Shown: piece by piece, positions 47,513 through 57,209 of the stretch
How positions within the stretch are numbered: the stretch's first letter is position 1
Layout: each line of letters starts with the position of its first letter
Source of the DNA: UBA4465 sp002292365
Lineage (GTDB): Bacteria > Bacteroidota > Bacteroidia > Cytophagales > Cyclobacteriaceae
Length of the DNA stretch: 61,722 nt
Assembly (NCBI GenBank): GCA_943788615.1
Contig: CALSQY010000005.1
Coordinates: 1 to 61,722 of the forward strand
Reading direction: 5' to 3'
The notes under the pieces: generated by a model
The model's input: the letters and a program-made list of their open reading frames with translations, nothing else
The model's database searches: none
Told to the model about the DNA's origin: nothing
Translations under genes and position numbers: made by a program

Positions 47513-47553
47513 AATCATTTCTTCCAACATAGTCTTTGGCATCCTTGTAGAAG
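47511..47553 (-). repeat. short shared remnant with 24948-24990
   Basis: 43 bases nearly identical to the tail of the decayed gene at 24947; on the minus strand it reads FYKDAKDYVGRNDF-like. Sequence on both sides differs, so it is a broken copy. Confidence 0.55.
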
Positions 47554-47582
47554 AAGTTAAACCATTATCCATAGAGCTCATT

Positions 47583-47766
47583 CAAGCCTATATTAAGCAT
47601 ACTCTTTCTCGCTAAGTAAGAATTATAATTTTATATAGATACGTCTTCACAATAGCTTTAAAGCTTGTCTATGGAGAGGTTGTATTAGCTCTTCTAAGCT
47701 ACTCAAATAGGGATAAAAGAAGAACTACTAGCTAGGATTAATAAGTTCTTTATAGGCTTTCTATTT
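47583..47766 (+). repeat. dispersed ~180-base repeat, copy A
   Basis: About 80% identical by eye to 60060-60241. The best kept 57 bases begin TACGTCTTCACAATAGCTTT and end GGTTGTATTAGCTCTTCTA. Contains AGCTTTAAAGCT, a perfect palindrome. No protein frame is conserved. From 47767 to 48231 I see no gene; 48177-48196 repeats the junction at 31678-31697. Confidence 0.65.
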
Positions 47767-48231
47767 TTAGGTATTCTTTAATTCAACGTCATCAAAAAAT
47801 ATTGGTAAGGGTTGCGGAATGTTAAAGACTCTTCTTCATATAGGGTAAGAGACTAAACAAGTATAGGGTAGCATTTGAGTTAATTGCATTTATTGGGAGA
47901 GGTGGGATGAACTAGCAAACCCATATATATAGGGGTTAGGCTATTGCGATTCAAAACGCATTCAATTTTTATTTTTCTTCTTGTATTATTAAATCAATAT
48001 GCTAGTTAACCATTAGTTATCTTGTTTATTGCGTTAAAGACCATTTAAACGATATTTTTAATGAATCGGTAGAAGATAAGAGACAAAAACCCATTTAAAA
48101 CGTACATATTTGGCCCACTCCATCGAGGATTCTGATTCCGCATCGCAGGACCCGCAGTCAAATACCAAATAACCCCATAGTCTTAACGCTACAGATTTTG
48201 GATATAAAAACAGAAACATTACTTTAGCTTC

Positions 48232-48483
48232 ATGACAAGATTGAAAAAAGCATTTGCTTGGTTATTCGGTAATTTTTCTAGCACTCTAATGTTTTGTTGG
48301 CTGCCAGCATTAGTAGTTCAAGATTTCTTGCATAAAGATGACCCAGATGGTTGGGATTATGGTATCGCTATATTAATGTTTGTTTCTCTTGCTCTGCTGT
48401 TAGGCACTGACATAATTACTTACAGAAAAAAAATGCGAAAATTGGATGAAGATTTAGATATAGATTATGAAAAAAGAATATAA
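48232..48483 (+). CDS. small two-helix membrane protein
   Basis: An 83-residue protein with two membrane helices (SSTLMFCWLPALVVQDFL; GIAILMFVSLALLLGTDII) and a charged tail (RKKMRKLDEDLDIDYEKR). It overlaps the DUF4177-like gene by 17 bases, so the two are coupled. Function unknown. Confidence 0.55.
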   Translation: MTRLKKAFAWLFGNFSSTLMFCWLPALVVQDFLHKDDPDGWDYGIAILMFVSLALLLGTDIITYRKKMRKLDEDLDIDYEKRI

Positions 48484-48691
48484 AGTTGAAATAATTAAAG
48501 AAGGAGCGCTCAGCACATTACTATTTGGCTCCAGTAAACTTCCTTTGCAAAAAATGACAGATGTTTTGAATACGTATGGAAGGGACGGTTGGGATGTCTC
48601 CTTTCAGCTAATAGAAAAGCATCGTTTGTTATTGTTTTGGAGTAGAGAAGCGGTAATCATTACTTTTTCAAGAAATTTGAAGGAGAATTGA
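48467..48691 (+). CDS. DUF4177-like protein
   Basis: A 74-residue protein with the pattern of DUF4177: KKEYKVEIIKEG, then LQKMTDVLNTYGRDGWDVSF and a final strand pair. Members are small cytoplasmic proteins of unknown role. It follows, with an overlap, a small membrane protein. Confidence 0.65.
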   Translation: MKKEYKVEIIKEGALSTLLFGSSKLPLQKMTDVLNTYGRDGWDVSFQLIEKHRLLLFWSREAVIITFSRNLKEN

Positions 48692-48784
48692 TTCAAGCAT
48701 CATTCGAAGCGAGTAGCTTCAGAGTATCCACTAGGTCATTGTCATAATCCAATTTTAATATCCATAAAAGTTCTCTATTTATAC

Positions 48785-48880
48785 CCTCGGGGTTAATTGT
48801 CATATTAAGCCATAACATGAAATGGGAAACTTACTATATACCACAGGGTACCCAATAAATCCAAAATCAAAATAGGTTTT
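48785..48880 (+). repeat. dispersed repeat block ending in R18, in the leader of winged-helix copy 2
   Basis: CCTCGGGGTTAATTGTCATA, ATGGGAAACTTACTATATAC, CAGGGTACCCAATAAATCC, and R18 at 48863-48880 (exact). The same order as at 41490-41591 but here followed by a winged-helix gene. Confidence 0.65.
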
Positions 48881-48951
48881 AATCCCCCCCAAAGACTTCA
48901 CAAAACAACCCTCCTCCTTCCTCCTCTGTAACTTTGTAAGAAACAAATTAC

Positions 48952-49329
48952 ATGAGATTAGACACCATTAAATGGAACGACTACACCTTCAAACAGCTAA
49001 CCAAAGAAGCCAAGTTAATCTACTGTTTTCTTGAAGCACATTGCAGTACTGCTGGCTTTCTTCAAGCAGATGCATCAGACGTCGCTAATGGTATTGGACT
49101 GGAGCGTAGATCGGGTCTTAATCCCTTTGGTAATGTGGTGGTTCTCGCTATGGAAGAACTGGAAGATCAAGGCTTTATCGCACTAGGAGATCATGACTTT
49201 ATCCTAATCAAAGGAACGCATACAAAGCGAGCGCATGGTAAACTGAAAGTAAGTGATAAGGCTAAGGATTACTACAGGGTTGGAGTACTTCAAATCTGGA
49301 ATGCATACAGCCGTTTTAAAGGAGATTAA
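48952..49329 (+). CDS. small winged-helix (replication-initiator-like) protein, copy 2
   Basis: A 125-residue relative of copy 1 (44122) and copy 3 (57210), about 90% identical at the protein level up to residue 110. It ends VGVLQIWNAYSRFKGD at a TAA. The conserved tail after this stop (to 49429) reads as protein in another frame (CECFSKEVILEEFEAYFEVL). Whether the long or the short form is original is not clear. Confidence 0.6.
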   Translation: MRLDTIKWNDYTFKQLTKEAKLIYCFLEAHCSTAGFLQADASDVANGIGLERRSGLNPFGNVVVLAMEELEDQGFIALGDHDFILIKGTHTKRAHGKLKVSDKAKDYYRVGVLQIWNAYSRFKGD

Positions 49330-49457
49330 TAGTACTTGTGAGTGTTTCTCTAAAGAGGTGATATTGGAGGAGTTTGAGGCTTATTTTGAAGTGTTAGAGA
49401 GGAAGGTATTTCATGAGATGTTGAGGTGAGTAGGAATTAATTTTAGACATCTTGGTA

Positions 49458-50840
49458 TTAGTGAATTCTCAAAGTGATTTTTTTATCGTTCCAAAAGTAG
49501 ACTTTAAATCTCTTATCAAACTGACTTTGCTTATCCAGAATAAGAAAGTGGTCTACATGCACTAAGATTTTTAATTTGTCATTTAAACTTTTGATAGTTT
49601 CATTTTTCAATCTAGCATTGTGAGAGCCATTAAAATGCTTCTCTCCTAGAATAGACAAGACGGTTTCTGTATCCAGATTTGTTGGATTTTCACACAAATA
49701 CTTCATCAATAAATATTCCTTTTCGGTTATCCCGACTTTTCTTAAGCCCTTACGAATATTATTTGGATAAATTATTACAATATTCTTCCGTCTATTAAAG
49801 AAAATATAAATAGCTATAATAGCAAGTAGAAACGGAATAAAATACAAATACGGGCTTAATTGAAAGCTTTGAGGAATAAGTGGTTTTTGATCTCTTATTT
49901 TGGGTAAAATTTTATCTGCTGATAATTTTGTCAAAAAAAGATCATCTCGGTAACGCATTACACTAATTAAGCTATCATTATTGATCGAAAAAGGGATAAA
50001 ACCCTTAATTATTTTTTGAAAAAAATGACTCTTCTCAAAAGTTTTCAGAGTAAGTGTTTCGATATCTAAAGAATAAAAAGTTATGTCTTCAAAATTATAA
50101 ATGCCTAATGATCCAAAGAAATTATTAGTGCTTTGAAAAGTATCAAAGACAAATTCAGGAGAATTGATATTTCCTAAATCCTCCCATTCTGAACTCTTAA
50201 AATTGAATTTCCAAATATCATGAAGAGTATAACGTTCATCATAAATATCTAAACCTGTTCCTCCAATTACATACAGATTATCCCCCTTCACAAATGTTAA
50301 AGGATCAAATCGTCCTATCGGCTCGATTTTAGATTTTACCTTCACCTTTTGCCATTCTTGAGTCCCAAAATCATATTTAGTAATGAGCTTTCTTACACCC
50401 CAATAACCATAGCCACCATACTTATAGATTTCATTATTATAAATGAAAATACTGCTGTAAGATTGCATTCTGTGATTAAATGATTTGTCTAATCTGACAA
50501 TCCCTTCTTCACTAACTTTAAAAACTCTTCCACCCGAAAAGTCAATAAAGAATATTTCACCTTCAATTATTATTGATTCGGTTTCACGAATATCTAAATC
50601 CTTAAAATTTAGTGGTGTAACTGATGTTATTTCAAATGATCTAAGGTCAACTGAGAATAGGCTATCTGGAGAGATGAAATGGACTAAAGATGATTCTGGA
50701 TCATATAATTGCGAAATAATATCATTGTCTAACCTCAATTTATAATCATTGCTCGCTGCATTAAAAATCAAGCAAAAGAAAAATATTAGAGCAACTAATG
50801 GCTTTAAAAAATGGCTTACTCTAGTGGAGAACACTGACAA
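49458..50840 (-). CDS. Kelch-type sensor with a transmembrane helix and C-terminal winged helix
   Basis: This is a 460-residue protein with an unusual order. A signal peptide or anchor (LVALIFFFCLIFNAAS) comes first, then an extracytoplasmic beta-propeller (about 35-310) with Kelch-like units such as NEIYKYGGYGYWGVRKL and DNLYVIGGTGLDIYDE. A single membrane helix follows (YLYFIPFLLAIIAIYIFF, about 330-347). The cytoplasmic C-terminal domain (about 348-460) has KVGITEKEYLLMKYLCENP and RLKNETIKSLNDKLK, a winged-helix DNA-binding pattern. A membrane-bound one-component regulator is the likely role. The next gene upstream is the giant secreted protein. Confidence 0.7.
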   Translation of the reverse strand: MSVFSTRVSHFLKPLVALIFFFCLIFNAASNDYKLRLDNDIISQLYDPESSLVHFISPDSLFSVDLRSFEITSVTPLNFKDLDIRETESIIIEGEIFFIDFSGGRVFKVSEEGIVRLDKSFNHRMQSYSSIFIYNNEIYKYGGYGYWGVRKLITKYDFGTQEWQKVKVKSKIEPIGRFDPLTFVKGDNLYVIGGTGLDIYDERYTLHDIWKFNFKSSEWEDLGNINSPEFVFDTFQSTNNFFGSLGIYNFEDITFYSLDIETLTLKTFEKSHFFQKIIKGFIPFSINNDSLISVMRYRDDLFLTKLSADKILPKIRDQKPLIPQSFQLSPYLYFIPFLLAIIAIYIFFNRRKNIVIIYPNNIRKGLRKVGITEKEYLLMKYLCENPTNLDTETVLSILGEKHFNGSHNARLKNETIKSLNDKLKILVHVDHFLILDKQSQFDKRFKVYFWNDKKITLRIH

Positions 50841-51100
50841 TTTTCTTACCTAAAAAACACAAAAATAGGCAAGAAATTGATAAAAGATCAGTAATGTCAA
50901 TTAAAATATGTGCCACAATACAATATAACTACTTTAAAAAAAAATGAGCCTATTTTTAAGTTGTGAAGCAATCGTCACCAATTAGTTTGACCTCTTGCCA
51001 ATCACTTCACAAAGAATATTTCTAACTTAAATTCTAATTTTAAAAGATTTATTTTTTTAGAAAATACAACTCACATCCATCTCACCATTAGAAACTTGAT

Positions 51101-51118
51101 AAAATCAAAATAGGTTTA
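51101..51118 (+). repeat. R18 copy downstream of the giant secreted-protein gene
   Basis: AAAATCAAAATAGGTTTA (last base differs), 9 bases from the stop of the gene on the opposite strand. The rest of the 286-base gap (50841-51126) shows no gene. Confidence 0.5.
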
Positions 51119-51126
51119 TAAATAAA

Positions 51127-54100
51127 CTAATCTTTAATCAACTTTGTCGAAAAGCGCTCTCCACTCTTATTCTCAAGTTCCATAATATATACCCCTTTTA
51201 TAAGTGAATTGACATTAATACGACTATCATTTGATCTGAGAACCTTCCTCCCTGATAAATTATAAATAGTAGCTTCTTTGAATTCGGTCATCTCGATGTT
51301 GATGATATCCATTGCGGGATTAGGATATATCATCTTTGAGGCATCTTTCATTATTGATAAAGCTGTTTCATCGTCTTCATTCTCTAAAACATCACTTAAA
51401 CTTATATTTATGGTTGCATAAATAATATGAAATCCATCTGAAACACTGATCATCAGCTCAAACGAAGGATTAATTTCAAAGTCTAAAGGCACATTATCTA
51501 ATACAGCCAATTGTCCAGAAACACTATCTAGCTTAAATGCTCCTTTTTCATTTCCACTTATAATATTGAAACTTAATATATCATCATCTGGATCTATAGC
51601 CTCAATAATTCCTATGATAGAACCATTTGCAATATTCTCAGGAAACGTGGTATTGAATGATAATATTATGGGTTCCTCATTAGGATCATAAATCCAGTTA
51701 AACTGACTTATCGAGGTATTAGTATTACCTACAAGATCTGTAAAAACTGAACTCAATACTTTTATTAAAATGGTATCACTGACAACATAAGGGGCAAATG
51801 TTCCCGTATAGACAGAGGCGCTTGTTTTGGTAAAACTGAGAAATCCCCCTCCTTCTACAATGATATCTTCTAAATATAAATTGATGATTGGCTCATTGGT
51901 AGTAAACGTAACAATTAAACTTGTATCAGCTGTAACAGCTCCATCTGATAATGAATTTATACCATTTGTAACGCTAATGGTCATATTAGGTGGCGTTCCA
52001 TCATATATCCAATTGAATTGATCGGATGTTGTATTGCTATTACCTGCTGCATCTGTGAATACATTCATCGGCACATTGACAGTAATACTTCCATCATTTA
52101 ATGGAGTTAAATTTGTCGTATAAATGGTACTACTTATAGCAGTGAAATTACTGAGTGTACCATTCGTTACTAAAATATCATCTACTGTGAAATTAGTAGT
52201 AGCTTGGCTCGTGGTAAAAGTCAAAACCACCTGAGAATCATTAGATATAGTGCTGTCTAAAACCACACCGCTATCATTTCGAGCAGTAATGGTTAAAGTA
52301 GGGTCAAGCCCTGATTTTGGAGGTGTATCACCTCCACTATATAATTCTATTATCTCAGTTTCTGTTAAGGCGCGGTTCCAAATACCAACATCATCTAATA
52401 ATCCCTCAAAATATTGATCATCAACTGTATTACAGGATCCACAGCCCTCTTTACTTAATATTATCCAATCAAGATCAGCACCAAATGCCATCTTAGTTGG
52501 TGTAAATATTAATTCTCCACTACTTCCCGAATTTCCTGTAGCATCTAAAACACCGTCTTTATACAATTTTAAAGTCCCATTGGAAGACCTAACAATCGTG
52601 ATCATATGCCAATTGTTGTTTACTACATTGCTTCCCCATTTATAATTACCTATCCCGCAGCAGTTATCTCTTATCATCATACCATAATCACCCGAACTCT
52701 TAACTACATCCGAAAGCGTACCTATATGTAAATTGTAGGTATAACCACCAGTACCTTGTAAAGAGATAATAGGCCCCTGTAAATCCTCTGTTTTAATCCA
52801 TACTGATGATGTGGAAGCTGAATTTGCTGGAAGTTTATTTTCAATAGAGCCAAGATTAAAAGCTATGTAGTCAGTTGATCCATTAAAGCTAAAGCTACTA
52901 TTTAAGTTTCCAAAACGATCTAAATCTAAGGTCGCTCCACTTAGTGTTCCATTATTTCCAGAACCACTCTCATCATTAGCATTTCCATTAAAAGGATACC
53001 AACTGATCAAACCCTCGCTAGGGACATAAGCAGGAAGTGACAATATAAACGTCCAATTAAATTGATCAGATGCCGTATTGCCATTTCCAGCAGCATCAGT
53101 AAAAGAATTTGCTGCTACATCAATCGTAGTAGCACCTTCCTCAGTAGGAGTAAAAGTAGCGGTATAAACCGTACTACTCGTAGCCGAGAAATTACTAATG
53201 ATACCATTGGTGACCGTAATGTCAGCTGCCGAAAAAGTGCTTGTCGCTTCACTCGCCGTAAATTTCAAACTAAGCGTTGCATCACTAGAAGTTGCCCCAT
53301 CTGAAACTGCAGTTGATCCGTTTGTAGCCGTTATTGATATGGTGGGTAAAGTATTATCCTCTCCACTGTATAACTTGAGTATTTCATCATCAGTCAAGGC
53401 ACGATCCCAAAGTGCAAATGCGTCTATATCACCTGAATAGTATTCCTTTGGAGAACAACTCCATTTTACAAAACCAAATCTATTATTTCCAAACTGTGTG
53501 CCACAACTACCCTCATCGCTATAGCTAATATTACTAGATGATACAGTATTGTAGTTATCTGTATCCTGGTAGGATACTTGTTTTACTCCATTTATAAATA
53601 TTGAAGCGGCGTCATCAGCAACAATGATAACTACATCGTTCCAAGTATTAAGGGCGATTGAATTTGTAGCAGTCCTTATACTGCTATAAGTACGTGGAAA
53701 AGCCCAAAAAAGACCTATCGAATTATCATCGAGAATTTCAATACGAACCTCTCGCCATGAACCATCTTTGTTCCACAAAGTATAAGTACCCGATTGATTA
53801 AATCGAAATTTAATATGAAAGGTTTGAGATGAAAGAGTTTGACCATTTGCAAACTCGTTTGGTATATTAATATAATCTGACGAACCATTGAATGTGTAAG
53901 CAGAATTGGCGTTCCCATTTGCATCAGAGGATAAGGTTGCTCCACTAACTACACCATTATTTCCTGAACCACTCTCATCATTGGCGTTCCCATTAAAAGG
54001 ATACCAACTGATCAAACCCTCACTGGGAACATGATTAGGAATACTCTGGTTGGCTTCATTAATCTTTAAGTCCTTATTTCCTCCCAATGAATTTGTTGCT

Positions 54101-56898
54101 CCAGGACTGGCCAAAGTCAAGATCGCATCGTTTAATCCTGCATCTTTGATTGTGCCAATATTAAGAATAGGATCACCATTACCATCTAAATCAGGAAATC
54201 CATCACCATCTGCGTCCACACTTGTTACAGATATCGCCAAAGAATTTGTTGATACGTAATCGAGATCATCAGAGGTTTCTCCTGAACCAATCGTGTAATT
54301 AAAAGTCAAAGTATTGCTCCCAGTTCCACTACTGTAATTAACGACAGCATCGTTATCTCCAGTCTCTAAAGTTAACTGAGGAGTTCCCGTGACATTAACG
54401 ACTTCACTAAATCCCACTGTTATCACTATTACATCTCCTTGTTTGTAAGAGCCATTCGCTGTTGTAGAGGTAACTCCTGTGACCGTTGGAACGGTCGTAT
54501 CAATAATCAATGCCTTATTTCCTCCCAATGAATTTGTTGCTCCAGGACTGGCCAAAGTCAAAGTAGCCAAATTTCCTGCCGCATCCTTGATCGTACCTCC
54601 ATTTAATGCTAAGGAATTGGTCGCCTTATAATCCAAATCACTTGATGTCTCTGATGAACCAATCGTGTAATTAAAAGTCAAAGTATTGCTCCCAGTTCCA
54701 CTACTGTAATTAACGACAGCATCGTTATCTCCAGTCTCTAAAGTTAACTGAGGAGTTCCCGTGACATTAACGACTTCACTAAATCCCACTGTTATCACTA
54801 TTACATCTCCTTGTTTGTAAGAGCCATTCGCTGTTGTAGAGGTAACTCCTGTGACCGTTGGAACGGTCGTATCAATAATCAATGCCTTATTTCCTCCCAA
54901 TGAATTTGTTGCTCCAGGACTGGCCAAAGTCAAAGTAGCCAAATTTCCTGCCGCATCCTTGATCGTACCTCCATTTAATGCTAAGGAATTGGTCGCCTTA
55001 TAATCCAAATCACTTGATGTCTCTGATGAACCAATCGTGTAATTAAAAGTCAAAGTATTGCTCCCAGTTCCACTACTGTAATTAACGACAGCATCGTTAT
55101 CTCCAGTCTCTAAAGTTAACTGAGGAGTTCCCGTGACATTAACGACTTCACTAAATCCCACTGTTATCACTATTACATCTCCTTGTTTGTAAGAGCCATT
55201 CGCTGTTGTAGAGGTAACTCCTGTGACCGTTGGAACGGTCGTATCAATAATCAATGCCTTATTTCCTCCCAATGAATTTGTTGCTCCAGGACTGGCCAAA
55301 GTCAAAGTAGCCAAATTTCCTGCCGCATCCTTGATCGTACCTCCATTTAATGCTAAGGAATTGGTCGCCTTATAATCCAAATCACTTGATGTCTCTGATG
55401 AACCAATCGTGTAATTAAAAGTCAAAGTATTGCTCCCAGTTCCACTACTGTAATTAACGACAGCATCGTTATCTCCAGTCTCTAAAGTTAACTGAGGAGT
55501 TCCCGTGACATTAACGACTTCACTAAATCCCACTGTTATCACTATTACATCTCCTTGTTTGTAAGAGCCATTCGCTGTTGTAGAGGTAACTCCTGTGACC
55601 GTTGGAACGCTGTCATCTATCGTCAACGTAATAGCATCACTGGATGTCAGAGTAGCTCCCGTTGCTGTTGGTGTCAAAATAATAGTTTCATCAGCTTCAC
55701 TGACTCCGTCAGTGGTAGCTTTAAGGATCATTGTTGCTGTCGTTTGACCTACGGCCACAATAATTTGTGGCGCATTGGTTACTTTTCTAATGCTATGGTC
55801 AGTAGTCAGAGCCACATAAACATTACCGAAGCGGTCAACAACCACACCTCTAGGATTATTTAACTGATTTGCACCAGAACCAAATCCATTACCTCCTGCA
55901 ACAATAATACCTTCAGAGGCTCCTAGTTTCCATTTTGTCACACGGTGATTCCCCCCCTCTGATACATATAAATTCCCCGCAGGATCAAGAGCTATGGAGG
56001 CTGGATTATTCAACTGATTTAAAGTAGCACCTTGACCATTGCCACCAGCCACTGTAACTCCTTCTGAGGCCCCTTGAGACCATTTTTGAATACGTTGGTT
56101 ATTACCGTCAGTTAAATACATATCACCTGATGCATCAAATGCTATCGAACCAGGTATCGCCAGCTGATTGGCATTTGAACCATAGCCGTTACCTCCTGCG
56201 ACCGTGGAGCCTGTGCTAGCCCCTGACTGCCATTTTTGAATTCTGTAATTTTGTCCATCCGCAACATATAAATTACCAGCGGCATCTAAAGCTATTCCTA
56301 GGGGTTCATTTAACTGATTTTGAGCAGAGCCCGACGTGCCTGAAACTCCCGCTACCGTTGTACCACTTGTCGCTCCTGAAACCCATTTTTGAATTCTGTG
56401 ATTTAATTGATCTGCCACATATATGTCTCCATTGGCATCTATTGCTACATCCATAGGTTGATTCAATTGATTGGCTGCATCACCTTGTCCGTTACCGCCA
56501 GCAACCGTAATCCCGACAGTAGCCCCTGGCGCCCACTTCTGAACTCGATGATTATTCCTTTCCGTAACATACAGATTCCCTAAATCGTCAATAGTTATTC
56601 CCTTGGGAGAATCTACCTGATTGGCTGCAGAACCCGATCCATTGCCACCAGCAACTGTAGTCACTGCACCTTTACCTATATAGTTGGCTTCATAATCACC
56701 ATCCAGTACAGCGCTTCCTGTTGAAGCAAAAGAAATGATTGTCTCTGAAGTTGAGGCCGTCGAAAGCGTGGCCGTGATCGTAGCTGAATTACCTTCGGAT
56801 ATCGTAAGATTGTCAATGGTAAGTGTTACGGTTTGAGCCTTCCCCCATATAGAGATAAACAATAAGGATATGGAAATAAAGCGATATAGTAAGTTCAT
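51127..56898 (-). CDS. giant secreted multi-domain protein with T9SS sorting domain
   Basis: This is a 1923-residue surface or secreted protein. Order: signal peptide (1-22); first half of a Calx-beta domain (22-70); six NHL propeller units with GNGQGDAANQLNQPMDVAI-like sequence (78-375); second half of the Calx-beta domain (380-430); four 124-residue Ig-like repeats (433-946); LamG-like (956-1180); Ig-like (1185-1290); LamG-like (1295-1520); two Ig-like (1530-1735); cadherin-like (1740-1840); type IX sorting domain (from YPNPAMDIINIEM, 1850-1923) ending SGERFSTKLIKD. It probably binds glycans or other surface ligands. The first three Ig-like repeats are identical in protein sequence. Confidence 0.88.
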   Translation of the reverse strand: MNLLYRFISISLLFISIWGKAQTVTLTIDNLTISEGNSATITATLSTASTSETIISFASTGSAVLDGDYEANYIGKGAVTTVAGGNGSGSAANQVDSPKGITIDDLGNLYVTERNNHRVQKWAPGATVGITVAGGNGQGDAANQLNQPMDVAIDANGDIYVADQLNHRIQKWVSGATSGTTVAGVSGTSGSAQNQLNEPLGIALDAAGNLYVADGQNYRIQKWQSGASTGSTVAGGNGYGSNANQLAIPGSIAFDASGDMYLTDGNNQRIQKWSQGASEGVTVAGGNGQGATLNQLNNPASIALDPAGNLYVSEGGNHRVTKWKLGASEGIIVAGGNGFGSGANQLNNPRGVVVDRFGNVYVALTTDHSIRKVTNAPQIIVAVGQTTATMILKATTDGVSEADETIILTPTATGATLTSSDAITLTIDDSVPTVTGVTSTTANGSYKQGDVIVITVGFSEVVNVTGTPQLTLETGDNDAVVNYSSGTGSNTLTFNYTIGSSETSSDLDYKATNSLALNGGTIKDAAGNLATLTLASPGATNSLGGNKALIIDTTVPTVTGVTSTTANGSYKQGDVIVITVGFSEVVNVTGTPQLTLETGDNDAVVNYSSGTGSNTLTFNYTIGSSETSSDLDYKATNSLALNGGTIKDAAGNLATLTLASPGATNSLGGNKALIIDTTVPTVTGVTSTTANGSYKQGDVIVITVGFSEVVNVTGTPQLTLETGDNDAVVNYSSGTGSNTLTFNYTIGSSETSSDLDYKATNSLALNGGTIKDAAGNLATLTLASPGATNSLGGNKALIIDTTVPTVTGVTSTTANGSYKQGDVIVITVGFSEVVNVTGTPQLTLETGDNDAVVNYSSGTGSNTLTFNYTIGSGETSDDLDYVSTNSLAISVTSVDADGDGFPDLDGNGDPILNIGTIKDAGLNDAILTLASPGATNSLGGNKDLKINEANQSIPNHVPSEGLISWYPFNGNANDESGSGNNGVVSGATLSSDANGNANSAYTFNGSSDYINIPNEFANGQTLSSQTFHIKFRFNQSGTYTLWNKDGSWREVRIEILDDNSIGLFWAFPRTYSSIRTATNSIALNTWNDVVIIVADDAASIFINGVKQVSYQDTDNYNTVSSSNISYSDEGSCGTQFGNNRFGFVKWSCSPKEYYSGDIDAFALWDRALTDDEILKLYSGEDNTLPTISITATNGSTAVSDGATSSDATLSLKFTASEATSTFSAADITVTNGIISNFSATSSTVYTATFTPTEEGATTIDVAANSFTDAAGNGNTASDQFNWTFILSLPAYVPSEGLISWYPFNGNANDESGSGNNGTLSGATLDLDRFGNLNSSFSFNGSTDYIAFNLGSIENKLPANSASTSSVWIKTEDLQGPIISLQGTGGYTYNLHIGTLSDVVKSSGDYGMMIRDNCCGIGNYKWGSNVVNNNWHMITIVRSSNGTLKLYKDGVLDATGNSGSSGELIFTPTKMAFGADLDWIILSKEGCGSCNTVDDQYFEGLLDDVGIWNRALTETEIIELYSGGDTPPKSGLDPTLTITARNDSGVVLDSTISNDSQVVLTFTTSQATTNFTVDDILVTNGTLSNFTAISSTIYTTNLTPLNDGSITVNVPMNVFTDAAGNSNTTSDQFNWIYDGTPPNMTISVTNGINSLSDGAVTADTSLIVTFTTNEPIINLYLEDIIVEGGGFLSFTKTSASVYTGTFAPYVVSDTILIKVLSSVFTDLVGNTNTSISQFNWIYDPNEEPIILSFNTTFPENIANGSIIGIIEAIDPDDDILSFNIISGNEKGAFKLDSVSGQLAVLDNVPLDFEINPSFELMISVSDGFHIIYATINISLSDVLENEDDETALSIMKDASKMIYPNPAMDIINIEMTEFKEATIYNLSGRKVLRSNDSRINVNSLIKGVYIMELENKSGERFSTKLIKD
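54075..55600 (-). repeat. four tandem 372-base coding repeats
   Basis: The string GACCGTTGGAAC recurs at 54481, 54853, 55225 and 55597, a constant period of 372 bases (124 codons). Three units are essentially identical in DNA. The last in protein order diverges in its second half (extra DGDGFPDLDGNGDP segment). Such homogeneity suggests recent expansion or gene conversion. Confidence 0.9.
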
Positions 56899-57119
56899 TG
56901 TCGTTCGATTTAAATTTTGAAAAAAAACTAAACTGAATAAAAAAAGAGTTAACCTGAAATAATAATAATCTCATTGTATTGAGACTATTGTTATTTATCA
57001 AAAATCAGCAAATATGGATACTTACTATTTTAATTAAACTAGACTATTAAGGTCTTATTTATGTTTTTAATAAAAATAATGCGTAGGTACCTCTTAATTA
57101 CAGGGTACTCAATAAATAC

Positions 57120-57137
57120 AAAATCAAAATAGGTTTT
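57120..57137 (+). repeat. R18 copy in the leader of winged-helix copy 3
   Basis: AAAATCAAAATAGGTTTT, exact, preceded by CAGGGTACTCAATAAATAC and followed by the shared leader (CCTCCTCTGTAATTTTGCAA) to the ATG at 57210. Confidence 0.65.
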
Positions 57138-57209
57138 AATCCCTTACCAAATACTTTACAAAACAACCCTCCTCCTACCTCCTCTGTAATTTTGCAAGAA
57201 ACAAATTAC

